The notes: a model not told the origin generated them from the letters alone. A stretch of 64,000 bases of DNA from 12-FULL-44-12b sp964348525 (GCA_964348525.1 CAYGCY010000001.1:1-64000); one strand, 5' to 3'. Positions 57,006 through 64,000 are shown, numbered from the stretch's first letter. A program made the numbers and translations.

Positions 57006-58379
57006 ATGAAACGAAGAATAGTTTTTTTATTATTTGTGTTTGTACTGGCCGGAATCACTCCGGTTGTATCTAGTGCGCAGACACTTTCTCCTCAAGAGAG
57101 AGCCGTTCTTCAGGCGGAATATGACCAAACTCTTAGGGATATAGATGCCCTCCAGAAGACGATAGATGACCTAAAGAATCAGCAAAAAACAATAAAGGGA
57201 GACATCTCGCTTCTAACAGCCCAGATTACTCAAGCAGAAAAAGTTTTGAAGCAGAAAAATCTGACCATAAAACAGCTTACAACTGACATAAACACCAAGA
57301 CACAGAAAATAAATACCCTTACAGCTCGAATAGAGAGAGGCAAGGTGTCTTTGGCAGAGCTTTTAAGGAAAACAAATGAAATAGACACATACAGCTTGCC
57401 TGAAGCGGTGCTCTCCAACCAAGATGTTTCTGAATTTTTTGGTGACTTAGATACTTTTAGTTCTATCCAAAGAGATTTGTATGATCTTTTCAATGAAATA
57501 AGAGGTGTAAAACAAGAAACAGAAAAAGAAAAACAGGCTCTGGCCCAGAAGAAAGATCAAGAACTGGATGCGAAGTATGTGATAGAAACTAAAAAAAATG
57601 AAGTGGCTGCAAATAAAAAAGAGAAGGACCAGCTTTTAGCTGTAGTAGATAAAAATAAAGCCAGCCAAGACGCACTTTTGGCAAAAAAACAGGCGAGGGC
57701 TGATGCAATAAGGGCAGCCTTGTTTAATTTGCGTGACGCCCAAGGTATTACTTTTGAGAAAGCGCTTCAGTATGCGGAAATAGCCTCACAAAAAACTGGA
57801 GTGAGAACTGCGATGATACTTGCCATTCTTTCTCAAGAATCTGATTTAGGAAAAAATGTGGGGTCGTGCTATGTGAAAGATTTACAAACAGGCAATGGTA
57901 TAGGGAAAAACACAGGCACTTTCTTTGAACAAGTAATGAAATCTCCAAGAGATACCTCTGTATTTTCTGAAATTACAAACATTTTAGGATTGCCGTGGGA
58001 GACCACTCCGGTGTCGTGCCCAATAGGCGGGACAGCTTATTACGTTGGAAGAGGATTTGGGGGTGCAATGGGGCCATCGCAGTTTATTCCCTCCACTTGG
58101 GAACTTTTCAAATCACGTATAGCAAAAGCAGTAGGGGTGAGCATAGCAAATCCATGGGAGCCCGAACACGCAATAATGGCAACTGCAATTTATTTAGCTG
58201 ATTTAGGCGCTAACGGAGGAACATATACAAATGAGAGAACCGCGGCTTGCAGGTATTATTCCGGCAAAAATTGTTATGCAAGCAATGGCAAGGCGAATGT
58301 TGGATTAACTTATGGTAATCAGGTAATAAAAAAGGCGGAGACTTTCCAGAGCAATATCGATTTCTTGAAATCTGTTTAG
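57006..58379 (+). CDS. Secreted coiled-coil lytic transglycosylase
   Basis: 457 residues: signal peptide (1-24, ending near SSAQ), PcsB-like coiled coil (about 28-245) and a C-terminal SLT/MltB-type domain (about 250-450) with AILSQESDLG (catalytic Glu) and GFGGAMGPSQFIPSTWE. The layout is that of septal hydrolases controlled by FtsEX, which is encoded at 22.7-24.4 kb. TATAAT ends 12 nt before the ATG. Confidence 0.9.
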   Translation: MKRRIVFLLFVFVLAGITPVVSSAQTLSPQERAVLQAEYDQTLRDIDALQKTIDDLKNQQKTIKGDISLLTAQITQAEKVLKQKNLTIKQLTTDINTKTQKINTLTARIERGKVSLAELLRKTNEIDTYSLPEAVLSNQDVSEFFGDLDTFSSIQRDLYDLFNEIRGVKQETEKEKQALAQKKDQELDAKYVIETKKNEVAANKKEKDQLLAVVDKNKASQDALLAKKQARADAIRAALFNLRDAQGITFEKALQYAEIASQKTGVRTAMILAILSQESDLGKNVGSCYVKDLQTGNGIGKNTGTFFEQVMKSPRDTSVFSEITNILGLPWETTPVSCPIGGTAYYVGRGFGGAMGPSQFIPSTWELFKSRIAKAVGVSIANPWEPEHAIMATAIYLADLGANGGTYTNERTAACRYYSGKNCYASNGKANVGLTYGNQVIKKAETFQSNIDFLKSV

Positions 58380-58408
58380 CAAAAATTGAAGAACTAAACA
58401 ATATATAA

Positions 58409-58472
58409 AGCAAAGTGCCTCACCACGGAGAGATATACCGCGCTCCTAAACGAAACGCCTTCACTTTTTGCT
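58409..58472 (+). repeat. Loop-conserved hairpin, family A, copy 6 (partly degraded)
   Basis: The exact core GGAGAGATATACCGCGCTCC (58427-58446) is intact with the flanks CCAC and TAAA. The stem AGCAAAGTG/CACTTTTTGCT is imperfect. It lies 30 nt after the transglycosylase stop. Confidence 0.8.
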
Positions 58473-58483
58473 AAAAAAGAGTC

Positions 58484-58529
58484 CATCTACAAAGGTCGAA
58501 CCTTCGCGAAGGTTCGACCTTTGTAGATG
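58484..58529. repeat. Perfect 46-nt palindrome
   Basis: CATCTACAAAGGTCGAACCT... and its exact complement, with no spacer. It lies between the family-A copy 6 and the hairpin that precedes family-C copy 2. No coding role. Confidence 0.85.
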
Positions 58530-58557
58530 ATTGAACTATATAGGGAGCGAGAGGGGC

Positions 58558-58655
58558 TAATGGCAAAAATGTCCTACGAGCATAATTTAAAAAAATAAGC
58601 TCGTTTATTTTTTTAAATTATCAAGTAGACAAAATACGAAGTATTTTAGCCATTA
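58558..58655 (+). repeat. Nested hairpin preceding family-C promoter, copy 2
   Basis: TAATGGC (58558-58564) and GCCATTA (58649-58655) enclose a long AT stem of about 17 bp around GCTCG (starts at about 58582). It occupies the same position relative to the promoter palindrome as 1994-2091 does in the first copy. Confidence 0.6.
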
Positions 58656-58677
58656 ATTTCCGAGCGTACGAAGATAG

Positions 58678-58740
58678 CAATACCCCCCAATTTGGAGCTA
58701 AATTGGGGGGTATTGACAAAAATACAAATAGGTGTATACT
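58678..58740 (+). promoter_or_regulatory. Palindrome-linked promoter, family C, copy 2
   Basis: A hairpin with 16-bp arms (58678-58715, CAATACCCCCCAATTT...) ends in TTG, which is part of the -35 box TTGACA (58713-58718). TATACT follows at 58735-58740 after 16 nt. The sequence before it (CGAGCGTACGA...AGCAAT) matches the first copy at 2104-2124. Confidence 0.75.
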
Positions 58741-58790
58741 AGGGATACCTTACGCTGGTACGAGCCCGAGCGCGTAGGAGGCCACCGGCC

Positions 58791-58931
58791 ATGTTCCGGA
58801 GAGGCATTCAGGGCGACTGCGGGGTGAAGGCGCTGAGTAGTATGAGGGTCGCCTCCGCTCACGCGTTGGATGGTGCCGTGCGCTCGAAGTTAGCGCATTG
58901 GCAGGCGCAGGTCTCTCGGTGGCCAGAGTAA
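58791..58931 (+). CDS. Possible 46-residue GC-rich protein
   Basis: From ATG 58791, preceded by GTAGGAGG (strong ribosome site 9 nt upstream), a frame of 46 codons ends at TAA 58929-58931. The product is basic (MFRRGIQGDCGVKALSSMRV...) without a membrane helix. It lies between a consensus promoter and a GC-rich terminator. The transcript of about 260 nt could instead be a structured RNA, since its 3' part (ACCCCTTCGGGG) pairs well. Confidence 0.45.
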   Translation: MFRRGIQGDCGVKALSSMRVASAHALDGAVRSKLAHWQAQVSRWPE

Positions 58932-58984
58932 TGGTACACGGGCACGAAGAAGTGCCGACAGGGACCCCTTCGGGGAACCTTAAA

Positions 58985-59013
58985 GGGCCCGGACGATTCT
59001 GTCCGGGCCCTTA
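58985..59013 (+). terminator. GC-rich terminator
   Basis: GGGCCCGGAC pairs with GTCCGGGCCC around GATTCT, followed by TTA. The poor T-run is unusual for the set. It ends the unit that starts at the family-C promoter. Confidence 0.75.
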
Positions 59014-59065
59014 CTGCTATATGTTTGATAATTTTTTAAATACGGGTATATTAAGTGGACAATAA

Positions 59066-59335
59066 ATGAAAAAAGGAATACATCCAGATAACTATAGACA
59101 GGTAATTTTCCACGACAATTCGTCGGAGGCTGAATTCCTAGTGGGTTCTACTATAAAGAGCGAGGAGGCAAAGAAGTGGAAAGATGGCAAAGAGTACCCA
59201 TTGGTCCACGTAGAAATATCTTCAGCTTCCCATCCTTTTTATACTGGCAATGACAAAGTGATAGACACAGCAGGCCGAGTGGAGAAATTCAAGGCTCGTC
59301 AGAGCAAGGCGACAAAGAAAGCAAAAAAGGCGTAG
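59066..59335 (+). CDS. rpmE: Ribosomal protein bL31, type B
   Basis: 89 residues: MKKGIHPDNYRQVIFHDNSSEAEFLVGSTI, EYPLVHVEISSASHPFYTGNDKVIDTAGRVEKF, with a basic tail. It lacks the CxxC zinc motif of type A and is therefore the zinc-independent form. prfA follows 18 nt later, a common pairing. Confidence 0.95.
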   Translation: MKKGIHPDNYRQVIFHDNSSEAEFLVGSTIKSEEAKKWKDGKEYPLVHVEISSASHPFYTGNDKVIDTAGRVEKFKARQSKATKKAKKA

Positions 59336-59353
59336 ATAGCCGGCTTTCCTAAA

Positions 59354-60337
59354 ATGAACAAAGAAGATCTTTCGCGCTATAAAGAAAATCCTAAAACCGC
59401 TTATATGGCGGGCCAGCTTGAAGACTTACTAGAAAAACAAAAAGAAGCAGAGGATTTAAAGAATTCAGACCCATCTTTCAAGGAACTAGCTGAAGAAGAT
59501 TTAAAAAACATAGAGATGCAAATAAATGAGCTGAAAAACCACCTTGACGATATCTTGAAAGTCGAGGAGGCGGAAGAAGAATTCCCAAACGAAATAATTT
59601 TAGAAGTGCGAGCGGGGGCGGGCGGTGAAGAAGCGGCTCTTTTTGCAGAAACTTTGTCGAATATGTATAGGAAGTATGGAGAAATAAAGGGATGGAATAG
59701 CACAGAGCTAGATATAGCTACTTCGCCATTAGGAGGATTTAAGGATGCTTCTTTTGAAATGCGTGGGAAAGATATTTATAAAACCCTTCGTTTTGAAACA
59801 GGAGTGCACAGGGTTCAAAGAGTACCTGCTACTGAAAAATCTGGAAGGGTTCACACGTCTACTGCTTCAGTTGCCATCTTGCCCGTTAGAAAAGTACACA
59901 AACTTACAATAAACCCAGCAGACTTAGAGATTGAATTTTCAAGGGCTGGTGGCAAGGGCGGTCAAAATGTGAACAAAGTAGAAACCGCAGTGAGAATAGT
60001 GCACAAACCATCCGGCATTATGGTACGTTCTACCGCCCAGCGTAGTCAGAACGCTAATAAAGAAAAGGCGCTAGAAATTTTGATGGCCAAACTGGAAGAG
60101 ATAGAAAGAGAAAAAGCAGAGAGTGAGTTATCTAAAGACAGAAAAGGACAAATAGGCACAGGCGACAGGTCTGAAAAAATACGTACCTACAACTATCTTC
60201 AGGACAGAATTACAGATCATCGTATAAAAGAGTCTTGGCACAATATTGGGAAAATACTAGATGGTGAACTCGATGATATAGTGAGTGAACTTGCCAAAAG
60301 ATATGAGGAGGGAACGATGGGTGAGGGAGAGGAATAA
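59354..60337 (+). CDS. prfA: Peptide chain release factor 1
   Basis: 327 residues, shorter than the usual 360 because of a trimmed N-terminal domain. GGQ motif in RAGGKGGQNVNKVETAVR and the PAT discriminator in QRVPATEKSGRVHTS mark RF1 (UAA/UAG). A family-A hairpin follows the stop after 16 nt. Confidence 0.95.
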   Translation: MNKEDLSRYKENPKTAYMAGQLEDLLEKQKEAEDLKNSDPSFKELAEEDLKNIEMQINELKNHLDDILKVEEAEEEFPNEIILEVRAGAGGEEAALFAETLSNMYRKYGEIKGWNSTELDIATSPLGGFKDASFEMRGKDIYKTLRFETGVHRVQRVPATEKSGRVHTSTASVAILPVRKVHKLTINPADLEIEFSRAGGKGGQNVNKVETAVRIVHKPSGIMVRSTAQRSQNANKEKALEILMAKLEEIEREKAESELSKDRKGQIGTGDRSEKIRTYNYLQDRITDHRIKESWHNIGKILDGELDDIVSELAKRYEEGTMGEGEE

Positions 60338-60353
60338 TTAAGACAGAAAATAG

Positions 60354-60422
60354 AAAATGAGTCGGATATTTTTCTTTTGGAGAGATATACCGCACTCCGC
60401 AGAAAAACACCCCACTCATTTT
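60354..60422 (+). repeat. Loop-conserved hairpin, family A, copy 7
   Basis: AAAATGAGT (60354-60362) pairs with ACTCATTTT (60414-60422), and TTTTTCT with AGAAAAA nearer the loop, with some mismatches. Core GGAGAGATATACCGCACTCC at 60379-60398 differs by one base. Arms are unrelated to copies 1, 2 and 5. Confidence 0.78.
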
Positions 60423-60495
60423 AGGCAGAAGGTCAGCTATTGCGATGGGATACTTGGTTTGCTACTATATTCGGGCCAACGAGGCATTTTTATTT

Positions 60496-61206
60496 ATGAC
60501 AACAAAATCTTCACATAATGTTGAAATAGAGGCTCTTTCTAGAGCCGGTGTTCACTTTGGGAGACAAAAGGGTCGCAGGCACCCAAGTGCTGACAAGTTT
60601 ATTTTTGGTACTAAGGGCAATGTGGAGATTTTTGATCTTGACGCTACGAAAGCAAAGCTTGAAGAAGCACTAGAAGTGGTAAAAGAGATAGGAGAAAAAG
60701 GAGGACAGATTTTGATGATTGGAGGGAAAAATGAAGCCAAAGGGGCCGTAAAAGATGATGCCTCTTCTGCTGGGTTGCCATTTGTTGCGGGGAGATTTAT
60801 AGGTGGCACCCTTACTAATTTTGTAGAAATCAAAAAAAGAGTGGCACGCTTGGAAAGTCTCGTAGAGCAGAAGGAGAAAGGAGAGCTTTCAAAATACACA
60901 AAAAAAGAAAGACTTCTCATAGATAGAGAAATAGATAAGCTAAAAAAAATGTTTTCAGGTATTACTTCTATGAAATCTCTTCCAGCACTTGTGTTTGTTG
61001 TGGACCCGAGAAAAGAGAATATCGCGGTTAGGGAAGCTAATGGTCTGGGCATTCCTGTTATGGCTCTAGCGGGGTCTGACTGCAACATGAAGGAGCTAGC
61101 TTATCCAATACCGGGCAATGATGCCTCTGAAGCAAGCATAAGATTTATTACTGACAAAATAGCTAGTGCATACAAGGAAGCTAAAAAAGCAAGCAAGATA
61201 GAGTAG
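60496..61206 (+). CDS. rpsB: Ribosomal protein uS2
   Basis: About 236 residues from ATG 60496; the longer frame from 60445 has no start context. It has LSRAGVHFGRQKGRRHPSADKFIFG, FVAGRFIGGTLTNF, PALVFVVDPRKENIAVREANGLGIPVMALAGSDCN and PIPGNDASEASIRFI, all S2 landmarks. tsf follows, the classic pair. Confidence 0.96.
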   Translation: MTTKSSHNVEIEALSRAGVHFGRQKGRRHPSADKFIFGTKGNVEIFDLDATKAKLEEALEVVKEIGEKGGQILMIGGKNEAKGAVKDDASSAGLPFVAGRFIGGTLTNFVEIKKRVARLESLVEQKEKGELSKYTKKERLLIDREIDKLKKMFSGITSMKSLPALVFVVDPRKENIAVREANGLGIPVMALAGSDCNMKELAYPIPGNDASEASIRFITDKIASAYKEAKKASKIE

Positions 61207-61248
61207 TTTAGTTTGTGGTTAGGGTTATAATTAAGTCCACTAAAATTT

Positions 61249-61833
61249 ATGATAAGTACTGAACAAGTAAAAGAATTACGAGACAAAACTGGAGTATCTA
61301 TAATGCAATGCAGAAAAGCCCTTGAAGAAGCCGGAGGCGACATAGATAAAGCCCTTATTCTTTTGAAAAAGAAGGGTGCTGACGTGGCATCAAAGAAAAG
61401 TGATCGTACTTTGGGAGCCGGAACCATACAGTCATATATTCATGCGAATGGCATTGTGGGTGCCATAGTAGAAGTGTCTTCAGAAACAGATTTTGTCGCT
61501 AAGAACGAGGATTTTAAAAAGTTGGTCTATGACATAGCAATGCAGGTGGCGGCAACCAATCCTGAATTTTTGTCCATGGAAGATATTACAGAAGAAGCGC
61601 GTTTGAAAGCCGAAGACGCCTTTAGACACGAAGTCGACGGGAAACCAGAAGAAATGAAAAGAAAAATTCTTGACGGCAAACTCGCTAGTTTTTTTAGTGA
61701 GAGAGTTTTGCTTGAACAGCCTTTCATAAAGAATCCTGAAATGACCATAAGAGATTTAGTTAATTCTGCTATTCAAAAATTTGGAGAAAAAGCAGAAATA
61801 AGAAGATTCGTAAGATTTTCTACTGGAGACTAA
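61249..61833 (+). CDS. tsf: Elongation factor Ts, short form
   Basis: 194 residues: VKELRDKTGVSIMQCRKALEEAGGDIDKALILLKKKGADVASKKSDR (UBA-like N-domain with the TDVM-loop region) and GAIVEVSSETDFVAKNEDFKKL, then a single core subdomain. It is the short type seen in Thermus and CPR bacteria rather than the 280-residue type. It exchanges nucleotide on EF-Tu. TATAAT at 61226-61231. Confidence 0.94.
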   Translation: MISTEQVKELRDKTGVSIMQCRKALEEAGGDIDKALILLKKKGADVASKKSDRTLGAGTIQSYIHANGIVGAIVEVSSETDFVAKNEDFKKLVYDIAMQVAATNPEFLSMEDITEEARLKAEDAFRHEVDGKPEEMKRKILDGKLASFFSERVLLEQPFIKNPEMTIRDLVNSAIQKFGEKAEIRRFVRFSTGD

Positions 61834-61834
61834 T

Positions 61835-62263
61835 ATGATAGCGGTCTACATTTTCTATGGTTCACTTATTGGTATGCTCGGCATGCTAACTGTGAAAATG
61901 TATGAAGCAAAAAGAAGACGAAGAAGTTTGGTGTACAGAATATTCGTTAATTTTGACGAGATAACTCATGGAATGCTTGCAAAAATTATGGGTAATTTGC
62001 GAGCAAAAAAAGATAGGTTCGAGGATTTTATGAAAGTAGATTTCAAAAAACTTCTCTATCTTTTGGCTGTGAAAGCTATTGCTCATATAAGGGAGTCTTA
62101 TGATAAGATTCGTGAATCCTCAAGAGGGGTGCAGAAATTGAAAGAAAATCCCAAGGTGTCAGCCTTTTTGAGAGACATAGAGGAAGCAAAAAAAGAAATT
62201 AGCAAGAAAAACGAAGAAGAAAAAGCAGAGGAGTCGTTTTTGAGAGACAAATTGCCGGAGTAG
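61835..62263 (+). CDS. Membrane-anchored helical protein, unknown
   Basis: 142 residues: an N-terminal membrane helix (about 2-22), a basic stretch (EAKRRRRSLVYR) and a long helical region with a charged C-terminus (EEAKKEISKKNEEEKAEES). It begins 1 nt after tsf. The final codons and stop (CCG GAG TAG) are the first bases of the tRNA-Thr gene, an overlap of 10 nt. Confidence 0.75.
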   Translation: MIAVYIFYGSLIGMLGMLTVKMYEAKRRRRSLVYRIFVNFDEITHGMLAKIMGNLRAKKDRFEDFMKVDFKKLLYLLAVKAIAHIRESYDKIRESSRGVQKLKENPKVSAFLRDIEEAKKEISKKNEEEKAEESFLRDKLPE

Positions 62264-62326
62264 CTCAGTTGGTAGAGCAATACTTTTGTAAAGTATGGGT
62301 CGCAGGTTCAAATCCTGTCTCCGGCT
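62254..62326 (+). tRNA. tRNA-Thr (TGT)
   Basis: Acceptor GCCGGAG/CTCCGGC, anticodon stem ATACT/AGTAT with loop TTTGTAA (TGT), T arm GCAGGTTCAAATCCTGT, discriminator T. CCA is not encoded. Its 3' end is duplicated 136 nt downstream. Confidence 0.92.
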
Positions 62327-62464
62327 CAAATAAAGTGTTTTATTTGAGTCTGGATTTGAAGGTCGGAGCGATGTTTTGCTAGCAAGCAAAACCGCGAGAC
62401 GGGGTCGCGACCGAGCCGAGTGACGACGAGCCGAGAGTTGTGGCCTAATCCTGTCTCCGGCTCA
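62327..62464 (+). repeat. Hairpin-rich insertion bounded by a duplicated tRNA-Thr 3' end
   Basis: The 18-nt sequence 62311-62328 recurs exactly at 62447-62464. Between the copies are CAAATAAA/TTTATTTG, an inverted T-arm fragment (GGATTTGAA), GTTTTGC/GCAAAAC, the word GGGGTCGCGA and GACCGAG, in the same order as in the insertion after tRNA-Gln. No ORF. Confidence 0.75.
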
Positions 62465-62510
62465 CTTATTGGTTTTAGCCCGCGTTCTTTGGTAGTCTGT
62501 ACTCCTCTTT

Positions 62511-64000
62511 ATGAATTACACGAAGACCCAGTATTTTAAGGTCGGAAGATCAAGCGAACTGTCTCACAAAGACAGGGTTTTATACAAAGCATTTGAAATG
62601 GTCCCAGGGCTACTTACTTGGGGGACTATTCTTCTCATAGTGTCTCTGTCAATTTTCAAGCCAATACTCGCTGCTTATGTGGTTATCCTTTTTGATCTGT
62701 ACTGGCTTTTAAAGACCGTGTACCTTTCTTCTCACAATATGCATAACTGGCGTCGCATAAGACAAAATTTGAAAACTGATTGGACGGGTATGGTGTCCCA
62801 TTTAAAACACGAACATATCTTTCATTTAGTAATATTTCCTTTTTATGACGAGTCTTTCAGGGTGGTTGCAGATAGCGTTGAAAGTATTAAAAAAGCAAAT
62901 TACAATCACAAAAATATTTTTATAGTCTTGGCTTCAGAAGAGCGAGCAGGTGATGATGCAAAAGCAATCTGTAAAAAAGTCATAGCAAAATACAAAAATG
63001 ATTTTGCAGGAATTATCTATACCTCTCACCCTGCAAATGTTCCGGGAGAATTAGCGGGGAAGGGCTCTAACATTTCTCACGCCGCTGAAGAGGCCAGAAA
63101 AGAAATTCTTGATATTAAAAAAATTCCTTATGAAAATGTCCTAGTATCTGCCTTTGATATAGATACTGTTGTTTACCCAGACTATTTTCTTTGCCTCACA
63201 TGGCATTTCCTAACTGTAGAGGATCCTCTCCATGCTTCTTTTCAGCCGGTTCCTATCTACAACAATAATATTTGGCAAACCAATCCTATTTCAAGAGTTA
63301 CAGCATTTTCAAATACTTTTTGGCAAATGATTCAGCAAGAAAGACCTGAAAAGCTCGTTACTTTTTCTTCCCATGCTGTGAATTTTAAATCTCTTTTTGA
63401 TGTAGGTTATTGGCAAAAAAATATGGTTTCTGAGGATTCTCGTATTTTCTGGAATCTCTTTTTTGCCAACGACGGAAATTATCGAGTGGTACCTATGGCT
63501 TATCCAGTATCTATGGACGCTAATTCTGCTGGCAGTTTTTGGGGAACTCTAAAAAATATTTACAAACAACACAGACGATGGATGTGGGGAGCTGAGAATG
63601 TTCCGTACCTGCTTATTGGGTGTTTAAAAAATAGCAAAATTTCATTGAAGAAAAAAATTAGAATGATAGCCGTACAATTAGAGGGCTATTGGTCGGCAGC
63701 TACTAACCCTCTTATTATTTTTCTTTTAGGATGGTTACCACTTATTTTGGGAGGGAAATTTTTTAGAGAAACAGTGCTTTCCTACAACCTACCGGTGGTT
63801 ACTAGAAATCTAATGATAGGTGCCATGCTCGGGTTGGTAACACTCGCTATTATGTCCTTCTCGCTTTTGCCAAAACTAAACAATGGAAAAGCTATTACAA
63901 AAAAACAGAAATTTATGGCAGTAGCACAGTGGGCACTCATTCCATTTACTATAATAATGTTTGGTTCTGTCCCAGCCATAGATGCTCAAACACGACTTTT
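62511..64000 (+). CDS. Membrane glycosyltransferase, family 2-like, 3'-partial
   Basis: At least 496 residues, open at the window edge. Two membrane helices (about 35-75) precede a GT-A-type catalytic domain: LVIFPFYDESFRVVADSVESIKK, NIFIVLASEERAGDD, AGKGSNISHAAEEA and the metal DxD-like SAFDIDTVVYPDYF. Further membrane helices follow from about residue 400. It resembles processive family 2 enzymes that make polysaccharides or glycolipids. The start at ATG 62511 has no clear Shine-Dalgarno sequence. Confidence 0.85.
   Translation, partial: MNYTKTQYFKVGRSSELSHKDRVLYKAFEMVPGLLTWGTILLIVSLSIFKPILAAYVVILFDLYWLLKTVYLSSHNMHNWRRIRQNLKTDWTGMVSHLKHEHIFHLVIFPFYDESFRVVADSVESIKKANYNHKNIFIVLASEERAGDDAKAICKKVIAKYKNDFAGIIYTSHPANVPGELAGKGSNISHAAEEARKEILDIKKIPYENVLVSAFDIDTVVYPDYFLCLTWHFLTVEDPLHASFQPVPIYNNNIWQTNPISRVTAFSNTFWQMIQQERPEKLVTFSSHAVNFKSLFDVGYWQKNMVSEDSRIFWNLFFANDGNYRVVPMAYPVSMDANSAGSFWGTLKNIYKQHRRWMWGAENVPYLLIGCLKNSKISLKKKIRMIAVQLEGYWSAATNPLIIFLLGWLPLILGGKFFRETVLSYNLPVVTRNLMIGAMLGLVTLAIMSFSLLPKLNNGKAITKKQKFMAVAQWALIPFTIIMFGSVPAIDAQTRL

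Noticed and set aside
5582..60398. Family-A core as a DNA-uptake sequence for the pilus
   Set aside because: Copies occur about once per 9 kb, far rarer than known uptake sequences, and the loop is always tied to a hairpin. Not excluded, but not supported.
1..64000. CRISPR array or cas genes
   Set aside because: No regularly spaced direct repeats and no Cas-like proteins. The repeats found are palindromes separated by kilobases.
1..64000. UGA recoded as glycine, as in some CPR lineages
   Set aside because: RF2 with an intact SPF motif is encoded, and the genes end normally at TGA without in-frame UGA.

Overview
The window looks like a chromosome fragment of a Candidate Phyla Radiation bacterium, most likely Parcubacteria (Patescibacteria). 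The evidence is the gene set: a compact type IV pilus locus with a receiver-domain gene between pilB and pilT, short release factors and EF-Ts, DUF5667 and Gmad2 surface proteins, RNase J, a split transketolase and a reduced sugar-phosphate pathway. The background is AT-rich. Both RF1 (PAT motif) and RF2 (SPF motif) are encoded and no in-frame UGA needs recoding, so the standard genetic code is expected. No rRNA, CRISPR array, prophage or transposase gene is visible.

Layout. 1-4.4 kb: the 3' part of an hsdS gene, hypothetical genes, an HD/phosphodiesterase-like gene and comF (minus strand). 4.4-15.7 kb: a type IV pilus locus (pilM, N, O, a PilP-position protein, B, receiver, T, C, pilin, prepilin peptidase, four minor pilins). 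15.7-24.4 kb: ligA, gatCA, a membrane HEPN-like protein, a tRNA cluster, mazG, an unidentified structured RNA, prfB and ftsEX. 24.4-36.3 kb: an acetyltransferase, an ArsR-like regulator between two palindromes, tRNA-Gln with a duplicated 3' end, envelope proteins (Gmad2, bactofilin-like), transporters, RNase J, a family-5 solute-binding protein and secG. 36.5-47.2 kb: groESL, lemA, a TPM-domain gene, a DNA glycosylase, pyrD and an RRM protein, interspersed with GC-richer single-gene units. 47.3-56.3 kb: gap, rpiB, rpe, both transketolase halves, a pfkB-family kinase, class II aldolase and an FAD oxidase. These supply lower glycolysis and the non-oxidative pentose-phosphate route. 56.3-64 kb: rplY, a coiled-coil lytic transglycosylase, rpmE, prfA, rpsB, tsf, tRNA-Thr and a truncated glycosyltransferase.

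Two expression styles coexist. Most housekeeping genes have a TATAAT-like box only 6-13 nt before the start codon, which implies leaderless mRNAs. A second group of GC-richer orphan genes (3.0, 36.6, 39.6, 42.5, 46 and 58.8 kb, among others) are single-gene units. Several have a -35/-10 promoter, a 40-70 nt leader with a Shine-Dalgarno sequence, and a strong terminator directly after the stop.

The most unusual content lies between genes. There are several families of long palindromes: a hairpin with a conserved 20-nt loop core (seven copies), a 185-190 nt palindrome with conserved apex and internal boxes (two copies), a palindrome fused to a promoter -35 box (two copies), paired palindromes around an ArsR-like gene, and hairpin insertions after two tRNA genes flanked by duplicated tRNA 3' ends. 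No mobilising enzyme is seen here. These families are the best candidates for an undescribed system.
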